This document shows positions 7,879-17,208 of a stretch of DNA of 64,000 bases, piece after piece (the first letter of the stretch is position 1; the number at the start of each line of letters is the position of its first letter). Under the pieces are notes generated by a model. That model worked only from the letters and a program-made list of their open reading frames with translations. It did no database searches and was not told the origin of the DNA. The stretch comes from Nocardia carnea (lineage in GTDB: Bacteria > Actinomycetota > Actinomycetes > Mycobacteriales > Mycobacteriaceae). A program made the position numbers and the translations under genes. The stretch lies in the NCBI RefSeq assembly GCF_029868855.1, contig NZ_JARWOV010000077.1, positions 1 through 64,000 of the forward strand. Direction: 5' to 3'.

Positions 7879-8868
7879 TCAGCGGTAGACGGCGGGCGAC
7901 GGTACGGCGAACGCCGGTGGGGCGTCGGCCAGCAGATCGGCGGGTGGTGCCAGGCCCAGGACGTTCCGCAGGGTGGCGTCGGAGTCGAGAGCGCCGGGCC
8001 CACCGCGGTCCGCGACGAATGCGGCTGCGGTGCGTAGCAGATCGGTGGCGGTTTCGGCGGGGGAGCCGCCGATACCCGTGCGGAGCAGGATTCCGTGCGC
8101 GCCGGCGGTCAGGAGTACGTCGGCGGTATCGATATCGGCGGACTCGGTGACAAGGGGAGTGGTGCGGTGTTCCAGCGCGGCGGCGACGGAACCACGATCG
8201 GGAAACCCGCCGAGTACGGTGAGATCACCCGTATCGGTTCGGGAAATCTCCGATTCCGGCCCCGTGATGTACCGGGCGAGAACCGGTGTGCCCTGGGCCG
8301 AGGCCGGAATGCTGAGCGGTCCGGCGGTTCGGGTGACACCCCGGTGGTCCACTCGGCGGATTCGCTCGGAACGCACCAGGATTCCGCTGTCCTTGTCGCC
8401 GATGATGCTGTCGCGGGGCCAGCTCTGCCACAACCCGATCAGGGCGCGCGCGGTATCCGCGGTGGTCTCCGGCCCGATTTCGGCACTGCTGCCCAGTCCC
8501 GCTCCGCTCCAGGCATCGCCGGTGCGGCCACGGGTATCGCGGCTGCCGAGCAGGATTCCGGACCGTCCCCGGGTGAGGTGATCCAGCGAGAGCGCCCGCC
8601 GGGCGAGGTTGTAGGGCAGGTCGATATGGGCGGCCGCGGCGAAGAGCACAGGCGGCCCGCCGTAGGTCGCCAGTGCCGTGGCCAGGAGGCTGGGGTCGAG
8701 ATCGGTGGCGGCGGGCGCGGAGCCGGTGAGCCGGTCGATTCCGATCACCGCGAAGGCGGCCGGCTGCCGTTCCCACGCGGTGCGCAGGGTGTTGTCGGCG
8801 AGGATCGCCGCGGCTTCGGCGGTGGTCACCGCCAGGGCGAGGATCGGGGTGCCGGGTGCGGAGGTCAT
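7879..8868 (-). CDS. divergent luciferase-like protein
   Basis: A 329-residue protein recognisable as a luciferase-like fold by HIDLPYNLARRALSLDHLTR followed by GRSGILLGSRD, equivalent to the flavin-binding strand and helix of NtaA-type monooxygenases. It is about 100 residues shorter than its relatives and poorly conserved elsewhere: the N-terminus begins at a degenerate first strand and much of the insertion region is gone. It may be an accessory or non-catalytic paralogue of the full-length monooxygenase at 5273. ATG 8868 overlaps the ABC ATPase stop (ATGA), so it is translated with the transporter. Confidence 0.68.
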   Translation of the reverse strand: MTSAPGTPILALAVTTAEAAAILADNTLRTAWERQPAAFAVIGIDRLTGSAPAATDLDPSLLATALATYGGPPVLFAAAAHIDLPYNLARRALSLDHLTRGRSGILLGSRDTRGRTGDAWSGAGLGSSAEIGPETTADTARALIGLWQSWPRDSIIGDKDSGILVRSERIRRVDHRGVTRTAGPLSIPASAQGTPVLARYITGPESEISRTDTGDLTVLGGFPDRGSVAAALEHRTTPLVTESADIDTADVLLTAGAHGILLRTGIGGSPAETATDLLRTAAAFVADRGGPGALDSDATLRNVLGLAPPADLLADAPPAFAVPSPAVYR

Positions 8869-10649
8869 GCCGCCTGTTCTTTCCGTCGGCCGAGGTCGGC
8901 GTCGAGCAGTGCGCGGGTCTCCTCGGAGCGCGCGCTGTCGTAGAGGAGTGCGGTGGGGAATTCGTCGACCAGCCGGCCGCCGGTGAGTACGCCGATCCGG
9001 TCGCTGACCCATTCCACGAGCCCCAGATCGTGACCGATGAACACACAGGTCAGGTTCAGGCGTTCGCGCAGCTCGAGCAGCAGGTCGATGATCTCGGCCT
9101 GGGTGGAGACATCCAGCGAGGAGGTGGGCTCGTCGAGGACCAGCAGATCGGGTTCCAGCGCCAGCGCCCGCGCCAGGCAGACCCGCTGCGCCTGGCCACC
9201 GGACAGCGCATGCGGGTAGCGGTCGGCGAAACCCGCGGGCAGGCCGACGAGCGTGAGGGACCGGGCCAGCGCCTCCGCGGCCTGTTTCCGGCTCCGCACC
9301 CGGCCGAAGCGGTACAGCGGCCGGGCGATCTGCTCGCCGACACGCAGCGCGGGGTTGAGCGCGCCGACCGGATCCTGGAAGACATATTGCAGTCGGGATC
9401 GCAGCGCGCGCAGCTCGTCCGGTGCCGCACCGGTGAGCCGATTCCCGTCGAAGGTCACCGAACCCGCGGTGGCGGGCAGCAGTCCGCCCAGAACGCGGCC
9501 GAGGGTCGACTTCCCGGAGCCGGACGGCCCGATCAACCCGTAGATTTCGCCGGGCCGCACGGTGAGCGATACGTTGTCCACCGCCACGAATTCGCGTGCG
9601 GCGAGCCCGGTTCCGAAACCACCCACCCGGAATCGTTTGGAGACCGCATCGAGTCGCACGACCGGTTCGGTGTTCCCGGCATCGGGAGGCGGCGCGGGGA
9701 CCGGCGGTGCGGGGACCGGAAGTGCGGTCACCGGCGGGGCGGGTAGCGACGCCAGGCGCCGCGATCCGTCCCATTGTGGCAGCGTGGCGCGTTTCCCCAG
9801 CCGGGGCACCGCATCCAGCAGGCGCCGGGTGTACGGGTGATCGGGTGCGGAGAGCACCTTCTCCCGGACCCCGGTTTCGACGATCCGGCCCTGGGCAAGT
9901 ACGGCCACCCGGTCGGCCATATGGGCGACCACATCGAAATCGTGGGTGATCAACAGCAGCGCCGAGCCCGTGGCGCGGGTGATATCGCGGAGCAGATCGA
10001 GGATCTGGCGCTGGACGATGGTATCGAGGGCGGTGGTCGGTTCGTCGGCGATCAGTACCAGCGGTTCGGCCAGGGCGGCCAGTGCCAGCGCGACCCGCTG
10101 GCGCATTCCGCCGCTGAGTTCGTGCGGATAGCAGGCCAGGACGCGGTCCGGACTGTCGAACCCGACCTGCGCGAGCCAGGCGGCCGCCAGTTCGCGCCGC
10201 GCGGAACGCCGCAACTGCGGGCGATGATGGACGATGATCTCGTCGAGCTGGGCGGCGATCCGGTGCGCCGGATCCAGCGCGCCGAGCGGGTTCTGGAACA
10301 CCATGCCGATCCCGGACCCCCGGTAGCCGCGGAGCCGGCGGTCGGGCAGCGCGGTGAGCTCGACGGCCTCGTCCGCCCCGGGATGGAAGCGGACGGCGCC
10401 GCCGGTGATCCGTGCCGCGCGCGGCAGCAGGCCGATGATCGCGGCCGCCGTGAGGCTTTTCCCGGAACCGGATTCCCCGACGAGGGCCAGTACCTCGCCG
10501 GCGGTGAGGGTGAACCGGATATCCGCGACCGTGGGGCCGCCGGGTTCGTCGCCGGGGACGGCGATGCTCAGACTGTCGACTTCGAGGACGGTGCGGGTCG
10601 CGGCACCGGTTTCGCCGGGGCGGGTTTGCGGTGTGGACAGTGCGATCAT
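8865..10649 (-). CDS. fused double-ATPase of peptide/nickel-type ABC importer (DppD-DppF-like)
   Basis: A 594-residue protein with two complete ABC ATPase domains. Domain 1 (about 20-290): Walker A GESGSGKS, signature LSGGMRQR, Walker B LIADEP. Domain 2 (about 335-585): Walker A GPSGSGKS, signature LSGGQAQR, Walker B LVLDEP. A Pro/Ala-rich linker joins them. Such fusions of the D and F subunits energise oligopeptide/nickel/opine-type importers. It overlaps the permease gene by ATGA on one side and the luciferase-like gene by ATGA on the other. Together with the two permeases and the binding protein it makes a complete importer. Confidence 0.93.
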   Translation of the reverse strand: MIALSTPQTRPGETGAATRTVLEVDSLSIAVPGDEPGGPTVADIRFTLTAGEVLALVGESGSGKSLTAAAIIGLLPRAARITGGAVRFHPGADEAVELTALPDRRLRGYRGSGIGMVFQNPLGALDPAHRIAAQLDEIIVHHRPQLRRSARRELAAAWLAQVGFDSPDRVLACYPHELSGGMRQRVALALAALAEPLVLIADEPTTALDTIVQRQILDLLRDITRATGSALLLITHDFDVVAHMADRVAVLAQGRIVETGVREKVLSAPDHPYTRRLLDAVPRLGKRATLPQWDGSRRLASLPAPPVTALPVPAPPVPAPPPDAGNTEPVVRLDAVSKRFRVGGFGTGLAAREFVAVDNVSLTVRPGEIYGLIGPSGSGKSTLGRVLGGLLPATAGSVTFDGNRLTGAAPDELRALRSRLQYVFQDPVGALNPALRVGEQIARPLYRFGRVRSRKQAAEALARSLTLVGLPAGFADRYPHALSGGQAQRVCLARALALEPDLLVLDEPTSSLDVSTQAEIIDLLLELRERLNLTCVFIGHDLGLVEWVSDRIGVLTGGRLVDEFPTALLYDSARSEETRALLDADLGRRKEQAA

Positions 10650-11530
10650 CGGCGGTTTCCTCGGGTGCGGGGATTCGACAGGTCGTGCAGGGCGTCGCCG
10701 AGCCAGTTGAAGGCCAGGGCGACGACCACGACCGCGAGACCCGGAATCACCGCCACGTGCATATGCCCGGACAGCACGACTTTCGCGCCGGAAGCGATCA
10801 TCTGGCCCCAGTCCGGGGTCGGGGGCTGCACGCCGATCCCCACCGCGCTCAGGCTCGCCGAGAACACCACCATGGTGGCGACCATGCCGGTGCCGTAGAC
10901 GACGATCGCACCGCGCACATTCGGCAGCACCTCGCGCACCATCAGCTCCTGCCGGGTGGCACCGAGCGCGGTGGCGGCCTCGACGTACTCCCGCCGCACC
11001 TGCTGTTTGACCTCGGTGAACACCACGCGGGTCACATAGGGGACCACGGTGAACACGATCGCCGCCGCCACCACCACGGGCCCGGGGCTCAGGACGGCGG
11101 CCAGCGCCACCGCGACCAGAATCACCGGAAAGGCGAACAGCATGTCCACGACCCGCATGACGGCACCGCTCACCTTCGGGCCGGCGAAACCGGCGAGCAG
11201 CCCGGCCCCGGACCCGGCGACCGTGGCCGCGGCCACCGCGAGTACCGCCAGCAGCAGCGAGGTTCGGCCACCCCAGAGCAGCCGGCTCAGCAGATCCCGG
11301 CCGAGATCGTCGGTGCCCAGCAGATGCCCGGCGCTGCCGGGCGGCAGGAATTTGGCGGCGGGGTCGGTGGCCAGCGGGTCGTACGGCGCGAGTACGGGCG
11401 CCAGCAGGGAGACGAGGACCACGGCACCGATGAGCACGACGGCGGCGACGAATTGCGCACTGTAGCGCCGCCCGCGAACTCGTCGCCGGCCGGCGGTCAG
11501 GGGCGCGCGGGATACCCGGACGGAGACCAT
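10646..11530 (-). CDS. ABC importer permease, DppC-type
   Basis: A 294-residue inner-membrane protein of the DppC/OppC class: N-terminal hydrophobic helix (about 28-50), the periplasmic LLGTDDLGRDLLSRLLWGGR segment diagnostic of this subunit, then five further helices with the cytoplasmic EAA loop (EYVEAATALGATRQELMVRE) that docks on the ATPase. ATG 11530 shares one base with the stop of the DppB-type permease (TGATG). It should form the channel with that protein. Substrate cannot be told from the permease. Confidence 0.92.
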   Translation of the reverse strand: MVSVRVSRAPLTAGRRRVRGRRYSAQFVAAVVLIGAVVLVSLLAPVLAPYDPLATDPAAKFLPPGSAGHLLGTDDLGRDLLSRLLWGGRTSLLLAVLAVAAATVAGSGAGLLAGFAGPKVSGAVMRVVDMLFAFPVILVAVALAAVLSPGPVVVAAAIVFTVVPYVTRVVFTEVKQQVRREYVEAATALGATRQELMVREVLPNVRGAIVVYGTGMVATMVVFSASLSAVGIGVQPPTPDWGQMIASGAKVVLSGHMHVAVIPGLAVVVVALAFNWLGDALHDLSNPRTRGNRR

Positions 11531-12483
11531 CACGCGCCTCGCAATCGTGGATCGAGCGCATCGACGATCACATCGGTGACGAGGTTGACCAGCAGATAGC
11601 ACAGCGCCACCAGCACGATCCCGCCCTGGATCACCGGATAGTCCTTACCGTTCACGGCATTCACCAGCTGGGTGCCGATACCGGGCCAGTTGAACACGAT
11701 TTCGACGAAGAACACTCCGGTGATCAAGGTGCCGATTTCGAGGCCGGTGATATTGACCAGACTCGGCAGGATATTGCGGAAGACATTCTTGCCGTAGATC
11801 TTTCGCCGCGGTAACCCTTGTGACCGGAAGGTGCGTACATAGTCGGTGCCGGTTTCGCGCACGATGCCGATCCGGACGAACCGGGCCAGCACCAGCATGG
11901 AGATCAGTGCGGCCGATATCGCGGGCAGCACCAGATGCTGCAGGAGATCGCCGAATCCACCGCCGCCGCGGGACTGCATCCCGCCCACCGGCAGCCAGCC
12001 CAATTGCAGGGCGAACACGCTGATCAGCACCAGCCCGAACCAGTACACCGACAGATTGCTGCCGATCTGGGCCACCAGCATCACCGCGCGATCCACCCAG
12101 GTGCCGTGCCGGATCCCGGCGACCGCGCCGATCAGTGTGCCGAACACCACGCACACCACGGTCCCGGCCGCGGTGAGTATCAGCGTGTTGAGGAAGGGCG
12201 GGACGAGGATATCGAATACCGGCGTGCCCAGGGTCAGCGACAATCCGCCGCCGTCGGCGGCCAGATTCTTCAGCCAGACGAAGTACTGCTCCCACAGCGG
12301 ACGGTCCAGCCCGTAGGTGGCGCGTAGTTCGTCGAGCTGTTCGGGCGTGAACCGCAGGGCGAACTGGGCTTCCACCGGGTCGCCCGGGGTGAGCGCGCCG
12401 AGCAGGAAGGCCAGGACCGAAACGAGGAACAGGATGGGCAGCACATTGAGGACGCGCAACCCGATATGACGCAACCGGTTCAT
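11530..12483 (-). CDS. ABC importer permease, DppB-type
   Basis: A 317-residue membrane protein of the DppB/OppB class. The N-terminal helix is followed by the family block GDPVEAQFALRFTPEQLDEL RATYGLDRPL region (residues about 33-60), then five more helices and an EAA loop near residue 215. ATG 12483 overlaps the substrate-binding-protein stop by four bases. It pairs with the DppC-type permease. Like the rest of the operon it is likely transcribed from a promoter upstream of 16034. Confidence 0.92.
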   Translation of the reverse strand: MNRLRHIGLRVLNVLPILFLVSVLAFLLGALTPGDPVEAQFALRFTPEQLDELRATYGLDRPLWEQYFVWLKNLAADGGGLSLTLGTPVFDILVPPFLNTLILTAAGTVVCVVFGTLIGAVAGIRHGTWVDRAVMLVAQIGSNLSVYWFGLVLISVFALQLGWLPVGGMQSRGGGGFGDLLQHLVLPAISAALISMLVLARFVRIGIVRETGTDYVRTFRSQGLPRRKIYGKNVFRNILPSLVNITGLEIGTLITGVFFVEIVFNWPGIGTQLVNAVNGKDYPVIQGGIVLVALCYLLVNLVTDVIVDALDPRLRGA

Positions 12484-14129
12484 CGGGCGCCCGATAACCA
12501 GACCGGGGACAGGTCGTACCAGTTGGTGGCCGGGAACACGAAACCTTCCACATTCGGGCCGGTCGCGTAGTAGCGGTTCAGGTTCACCGCCGGAATCACC
12601 AGCGCCTCGTTCCGCAGTTTCTCCTCGGCCTGCTTCCACAACCCGATCCGCGCCTTCGCGTCGGGAGTGTGCAGGGCCGTTTCGATGGCCGCGGTCACCT
12701 CCGGGTGTTCGGCCGGGTCCAGGCCGCGGTTCTGTAGACCGGTGTACCCGTTGTGCAGCCATTCGGCGTTCGTCTCACCGAACTCGTCGATACTCAGGCC
12801 GTCGCCCGGTTGCGGATTGCGGATGCGCGACGAGTAGTTGACGCGGTCGAGGCTGACGATATCGACCTCGACGCCGATCTCCTTCAGATGGGCCTGCAGC
12901 CATTGGCCCACATTCTCGTTCGCCACATCGATGACGAGGCCGAACCGGAGTTCCCCGGGGCCGAAACCGGCTTCGGCGAGCAGTCGCCGGGCGCGGTCCG
13001 GGTCGTACGGGAAATCCCGCACCGCCGGGTCGAAGGCTTCGTTGCCCGGCGGCAGGAACGAGTACTGGGGTGCGGCGTACCCGTTGTAGACCTCGTTGGC
13101 CAGGGCCTTCCGGTTCAAACCGTGGATGAGTGCCTTGCGCACCCGGTCGTCGTCGAACACCGGATTCTTCCGGTTGAAGGAGAAGTACACGAGTTCGGCG
13201 CCGGTGCCCTCGGGGACGTCGAAGCCCGCGTTCTCCAGGGATTCGACATCGTCGGGCGGGACATAGCTGATCAGGTCCACTTCGCCGTTGAGCAGGGAGG
13301 CGACCCGGGTCTGGTTGTTGGGAATCACCCGGAAGGTCAGCGTATCCAGGCGTGGTCGCGTACCCCAGTAGCCGGGATTGCGTTGCAGCACGATGCGATC
13401 GCCGATCGCGCGGGAATCGAACCGGTACGGCCCGGTGCCTTCGGGATGTTCGGCGAAACCGTTGTTCCCGTACTTCTCCCACACCGCGGGATTTCCGATG
13501 GGGAGGGTGTACATGGATTGCGCCAGGATGCGCGGGAAGCCGAGGAAGGGTTTGTCGAATTCGAAGGTGTAGCTGTGTGTACCCGTGGGGCGGGCAGCGC
13601 GCAGATTGTCGAACCACACCCGCACCCGGCCCGCGCTCTCCTCGTCGAAGAACTCGTACGAGCGATCCCAGACCCGCCGGACGTTCTTGTCCAGCGCGGC
13701 CGCGTCGAACGGGGAGCCGTCGTGGAAGGTGGCGCCTTCGCGGAGCCGGAAATTCCAGACGCGGCCGTCGGCGCTGTGCTCCCATTTCGTGGCCAGCACC
13801 GGGACCAGGCCGGGTACGCCCGTCGTGGTGGTCAGGTCTTCCCCGACAAGAGGTTCGAAGATATTGCGGGAGACCCGGTAGGTCTCCCAGAATGTCTGCC
13901 GGTGCGGGTCCAGCCCGCGTGGTTCCAGATACAGGCCGCTGATGAACTCACCGCCGTCGACGGGGGTCCCGCCGTTCCCGCCGGCCGAGCAACCGGTGAG
14001 CAGGACCACGGCGGCCAAACCTGCCGCGAGAAGGGTGTAGCGCTTGTTCCTACGCACTGGTCGCAAACTTTCCGTCGGTAACGAAGACTTCCGACGCAGA
14101 AACATAGGATGATTTATCCGGGCGCTCAC
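12480..14129 (-). CDS. family 5 substrate-binding lipoprotein of ABC importer
   Basis: A 549-residue extracytoplasmic solute-binding protein of family 5 (DppA/OppA/NikA type). A basic N-terminus and hydrophobic stretch end in the lipobox L-L-T-G-C, and the mature part carries the family signature region (LATKWEHSADGRVWNFRLRE). GTG 14129 overlaps the previous stop as GTGA and was preferred for that coupling; ATG 14105 would give 541 residues and an equally good signal. It captures the substrate outside the membrane and delivers it to the two permeases. Neighbouring monooxygenases suggest an organosulfur or amine-containing ligand rather than a peptide; this is inference. Confidence 0.9.
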   Translation of the reverse strand: MSARINHPMFLRRKSSLPTESLRPVRRNKRYTLLAAGLAAVVLLTGCSAGGNGGTPVDGGEFISGLYLEPRGLDPHRQTFWETYRVSRNIFEPLVGEDLTTTTGVPGLVPVLATKWEHSADGRVWNFRLREGATFHDGSPFDAAALDKNVRRVWDRSYEFFDEESAGRVRVWFDNLRAARPTGTHSYTFEFDKPFLGFPRILAQSMYTLPIGNPAVWEKYGNNGFAEHPEGTGPYRFDSRAIGDRIVLQRNPGYWGTRPRLDTLTFRVIPNNQTRVASLLNGEVDLISYVPPDDVESLENAGFDVPEGTGAELVYFSFNRKNPVFDDDRVRKALIHGLNRKALANEVYNGYAAPQYSFLPPGNEAFDPAVRDFPYDPDRARRLLAEAGFGPGELRFGLVIDVANENVGQWLQAHLKEIGVEVDIVSLDRVNYSSRIRNPQPGDGLSIDEFGETNAEWLHNGYTGLQNRGLDPAEHPEVTAAIETALHTPDAKARIGLWKQAEEKLRNEALVIPAVNLNRYYATGPNVEGFVFPATNWYDLSPVWLSGAR

Positions 14130-15217
14130 GGCATTGGCTCAGCGTGATTCGTTTCTGTCGACTCCGTGGCCGGGAGGTCCGGTCGCGGGTTCGTCCCCGC
14201 GGGTTTCCAGCCGAGGGCGGGGGCGATGAGTTCGACGGTGTCGTGCAGGATCTGCTCGTAGTCGTCCCGATGGAATTCGTAGGGCAGTTCGAGACGTAGT
14301 TCGGTGGTGTGGGCAAGCACCGGGTCGGCGCGTAAGCGTTCGACTATCTGCTCGGCGGGGCCGGCCAGATCCGGCGCGAACAGGATTCGCCGTTCGCCTT
14401 GCGGGGCAAGGGTTCGGTCGTGCCGGGCGGCCGCATACTGCCGGTAACGTTCCCGGGTCGCGCGGCCGGCGCTGTCGAAGGGGACGAGTACCCGGCCCAC
14501 CGCCACCCTGGCCGGCCGGGACGGATCGATGTGGCGGCGGTAGTCGTCGAGCAAACTCAGCTGGGTGGTGGCGAAATCGTCGCTGTGCTCGCCGAATACG
14601 ATGTTCCCGGTGAGCAGATTGAGCCCGGTCTCCCCGGCCCAGCGCACCGAGCGGGTACTGCCGCCGCCGTACCAGAGCCGGTCGATCAGCCCGGGGCTGT
14701 GCGGTTGCAGGCGGGGGCGCTGGGTGTTGCCGGGGGAGTGGATCACCGTATCCGGGCCAGCCAGGTAGTTGCCGCGCAGATTGTCCATCAGCCGGGTGAT
14801 CCGGCCGTAGGACAGGTCGTAGCTGCGCCAGTCGCCGTCGAAGACGAGATCGCCGATCAGGTCCGCGTGCGGCGGGGTGCCCGCGCTGAAACCGGGTTGC
14901 AGCCGCCCACCGGAGAGTACATCGGCCATCGACAGATCCTCGGCCAGCCGGAACGGGCTCTCGTAGCCGATGGGGATCACCGCGGTTCCCAGCTCGACCC
15001 GGCTGGTGCGCTGGGCGGCGGCGGCCAGGAACACCGCCGCCGACCCCACGCCGTGCTCGAGATGCCGCTGCCGGATCCAGGCACCGTCGACACCGAGGCG
15101 TTCGCCGTATTCGAACAGCCGCAGGGTGTCCTCGAGCCCGGCGGCGGGATCACCGTCGGGATAGTTGCCGGGAGTGAGCAGCGCGAGTTTCGTGATCGAC
15201 GGTTCGCCGGCGGCCAT
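14126..15217 (-). CDS. luciferase-like flavin-dependent oxidoreductase
   Basis: A 363-residue luciferase-like TIM barrel. The first strand (KLALLTPGNY), the RTSRVELGTAVIPIGYESPF segment and the substrate-loop region with YGGGSTRSVRWAGETGLNLL are typical of the bacterial-luciferase alkanal-monooxygenase branch, not the NtaA branch. It would use reduced FMN and O2. ATG 15217 lies 4 bp after the DUF1684 stop. It is the third luciferase-like gene of this operon, and the only one upstream of the transporter genes. Exact substrate unknown. Confidence 0.85.
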   Translation of the reverse strand: MAAGEPSITKLALLTPGNYPDGDPAAGLEDTLRLFEYGERLGVDGAWIRQRHLEHGVGSAAVFLAAAAQRTSRVELGTAVIPIGYESPFRLAEDLSMADVLSGGRLQPGFSAGTPPHADLIGDLVFDGDWRSYDLSYGRITRLMDNLRGNYLAGPDTVIHSPGNTQRPRLQPHSPGLIDRLWYGGGSTRSVRWAGETGLNLLTGNIVFGEHSDDFATTQLSLLDDYRRHIDPSRPARVAVGRVLVPFDSAGRATRERYRQYAAARHDRTLAPQGERRILFAPDLAGPAEQIVERLRADPVLAHTTELRLELPYEFHRDDYEQILHDTVELIAPALGWKPAGTNPRPDLPATESTETNHAEPMP

Positions 15218-15221
15218 CGGA

Positions 15222-16034
15222 TCAGCCGCGCTTGTAGGGGATCTTCTCGCCCGCCTCGATCGCGACCGGCAGCCGGTTCTCGGCCGGCGGTAGCGGGCAG
15301 GTCGCGAGATCGGTGTACGCGCAGGGGAGATTGACCGCGCGGTTGAAGTCCAGGGTCACCGCGCCGTCGGATTCGGGTGGCGGGAGCTGGAGTACGCGGT
15401 TGGCGGCATAGGTCGTCACACCGGAGGTCGCGTCGGTGAACAACACCGTCAGGTACCCCGGTGCCTTCCCGGGAAACGCGGTGAGCCGCAATTCGTGCCC
15501 GTCCAGTTCGAACTCGATCTGCCCGGGTGCGTCGTAGACGTGCTCGAGTCCTTCCACCGCGGCACCCACCGTGGTCGGCCGCGGCTCCGCGAAAGCCGTG
15601 TACCGCCCGCCGACCACCCACTTCGGATCCGGAGCGTAGGCGGGGGTGCCGCGGAAACCGGTGCGCAACGGGTTGTCCGGGTGCCGCGGGCGGACGATAT
15701 CGTGCCCGCCGCGTTTGGCGACCTCGATCACCGCGTCACCCCAGACCGCGTTGATCCCACTCCGTTCCGGGATGACGCCGAACCGGTGTGTGCCGCGCAC
15801 CGGATTCCCGTCGATCAGCAGCTCCTCGTCGTCGTCGAGCACCACCGTGACCCCGTCGGGTCCGGTGGACCAGGCACCCGGCGCGCCGGGGAACCGCTGT
15901 GGTGCCGCGGTGAGCCAGTGCAGGCCGGTGACGGCCAGGAAGCCGTGCGGATCGGCCAGGTTCGTTTCCTGCTGCCGATGCCAGTCCTGCCATTCGGCGG
16001 TGAAGGTATCGGCCGAGGCCGCGGCTGTCGTCAT
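15222..16034 (-). CDS. DUF1684 domain protein
   Basis: A 270-residue protein matching DUF1684: the C-terminal block NLPCAYTDLATCPLPPAENR followed by LPVAIEAGEK is the family hallmark, and VTLDFNRAVN precedes it. Its function is unknown; the two cysteines and the conserved acid/Asn residues suggest a binding or catalytic pocket. It has no signal peptide. It is the first gene of the nine-gene operon, with a strong GGAGGG site before ATG 16034. Association with luciferase-like monooxygenases and importer genes implies a role in handling the same compound. Confidence 0.85.
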   Translation of the reverse strand: MTTAAASADTFTAEWQDWHRQQETNLADPHGFLAVTGLHWLTAAPQRFPGAPGAWSTGPDGVTVVLDDDEELLIDGNPVRGTHRFGVIPERSGINAVWGDAVIEVAKRGGHDIVRPRHPDNPLRTGFRGTPAYAPDPKWVVGGRYTAFAEPRPTTVGAAVEGLEHVYDAPGQIEFELDGHELRLTAFPGKAPGYLTVLFTDATSGVTTYAANRVLQLPPPESDGAVTLDFNRAVNLPCAYTDLATCPLPPAENRLPVAIEAGEKIPYKRG

Positions 16035-16392
16035 GAATATTCCCTCCGAATCGGGGGCGAGACCGTGCTGCGATCATCCGCCGCGGTGGCCGAAGGAGAA
16101 ACGTTTCCGCTCGGCCTGATTCTGTGCCCGCAGGCGCCGGGCACCGAACCACACCATGAGCACCAGCGTCGCCGGATACGGTGCCGCGCACTCCGCGACT
16201 TCCGCCGATACGAAGGTCGCCGCGACCCTGTCCGGAGCGGGGAGATCGTGCCGTACCAACCGCGGCCTCGGCCGGGCCGAGTTCGTCCGGTCGTACGGCT
16301 AGGGCCTGCTCGGCTGGCCCGATGGGTCACTTCTTCGCGATACGTCCCGGTGCAGGAGCGCGCTCCTACCGAAACCGGTTGACCGGTAGCTC
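16035..16392. other. gene-free upstream region of the leftward operon
   Basis: Likely holds the promoter of the operon that starts at 16034. A 61-codon leftward frame at 16074-16259 exists but starts with TTG, has no ribosome site and no recognisable product, so I do not call it. No repeat or clear palindrome seen. Confidence 0.45.
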
Positions 16393-16938
16393 TTATAGCG
16401 CCTCTATGTTGCTCCTCGGAATCGGGTAGTCGACGTGCTGGACGAAGACACGCTCCAGGCGTTTCTCGCCGAACTCGTCCACGATGTCATCGTTGATCAG
16501 GTAATCGGGGTCGTGGTCGAGTAAGTACGCGACTGTGCTGCTGCCCTCACTGGTCGGCGGCTGGAGTCTCAGGTAGTCGAAAACGCCCTTGCTGGCATTC
16601 GCCCGCCAGAATCGCGGTGTCAGCAGGTCTTCTTCCGAGAAGAAGTCCCAGCCGGTGACCGTCACCGCGCAGAAGAAGTCGAATTCGGCTCCGGCAAAGT
16701 AGCGTTCGGCGTGTTCGAGGATACGGCCGAGATGAGCGACGGCCGCCCGAATCAGCACACGATTGCGTTCGACAAGCGAAAGCTCGTCCAGGAAAGCGAT
16801 TTGGGAATAGGTCGTGAAGAGCGGAAGCTCGTCGAAATATCCGTTACACGTCATCAACCCGTCGAAGTCCAGTAAGTCGACCACAGCCAGCAGCCGCTCG
16901 AAGGCGCCTCGGAATCGGGGGTCGACCTCAACCGTCAC
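16393..16938 (-). CDS. orphan hypothetical protein
   Basis: A 181-residue soluble protein that I do not recognise. It is acidic and rich in Phe, Leu, Asp and Glu (for example DEFGEKRLERVFVQHVDYPI near the C-terminus), with predicted helices throughout and no membrane segment. Base composition is visibly lower in GC than its neighbours and codon choice is less biased, which hints at recent acquisition. GTG 16938 was chosen because the residues upstream are Ser/Arg-rich and look untranslated. It lies in a scarred region between the operon at 5-16 kb and degenerate gene remnants. Roles such as an immunity protein are possible but unsupported. Confidence 0.55.
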   Translation of the reverse strand: MTVEVDPRFRGAFERLLAVVDLLDFDGLMTCNGYFDELPLFTTYSQIAFLDELSLVERNRVLIRAAVAHLGRILEHAERYFAGAEFDFFCAVTVTGWDFFSEEDLLTPRFWRANASKGVFDYLRLQPPTSEGSSTVAYLLDHDPDYLINDDIVDEFGEKRLERVFVQHVDYPIPRSNIEAL

Positions 16939-17208
16939 GGTGCCTCGCCGACAGGATGGCCGCGGGTGCGTGCGCGACGAACTGCGATTTGCGGACCGAC
17001 CAGGTGCGCAGTAGCTGCTGCTCCAGATGGACATCTTCGGGCCGGGAGGTTGTGGATGTGGGTGTGCCGGATGATATGGATCGACCTCACGATTTCCTTT
17101 CTACCCTCGGATGGGCGGCAGGCGGCTACCGTTCCCACCCCCGAATGCATGTTCGAAGAGTACCGCGTCTGCGCCGGTAGGGCGGGTCGGATAGAGGGCC
17201 CGACAGTC

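Noticed and set aside
16074..16259. 61-codon leftward frame upstream of DUF1684
   Set aside because: TTG start, no ribosome site, no recognisable product.
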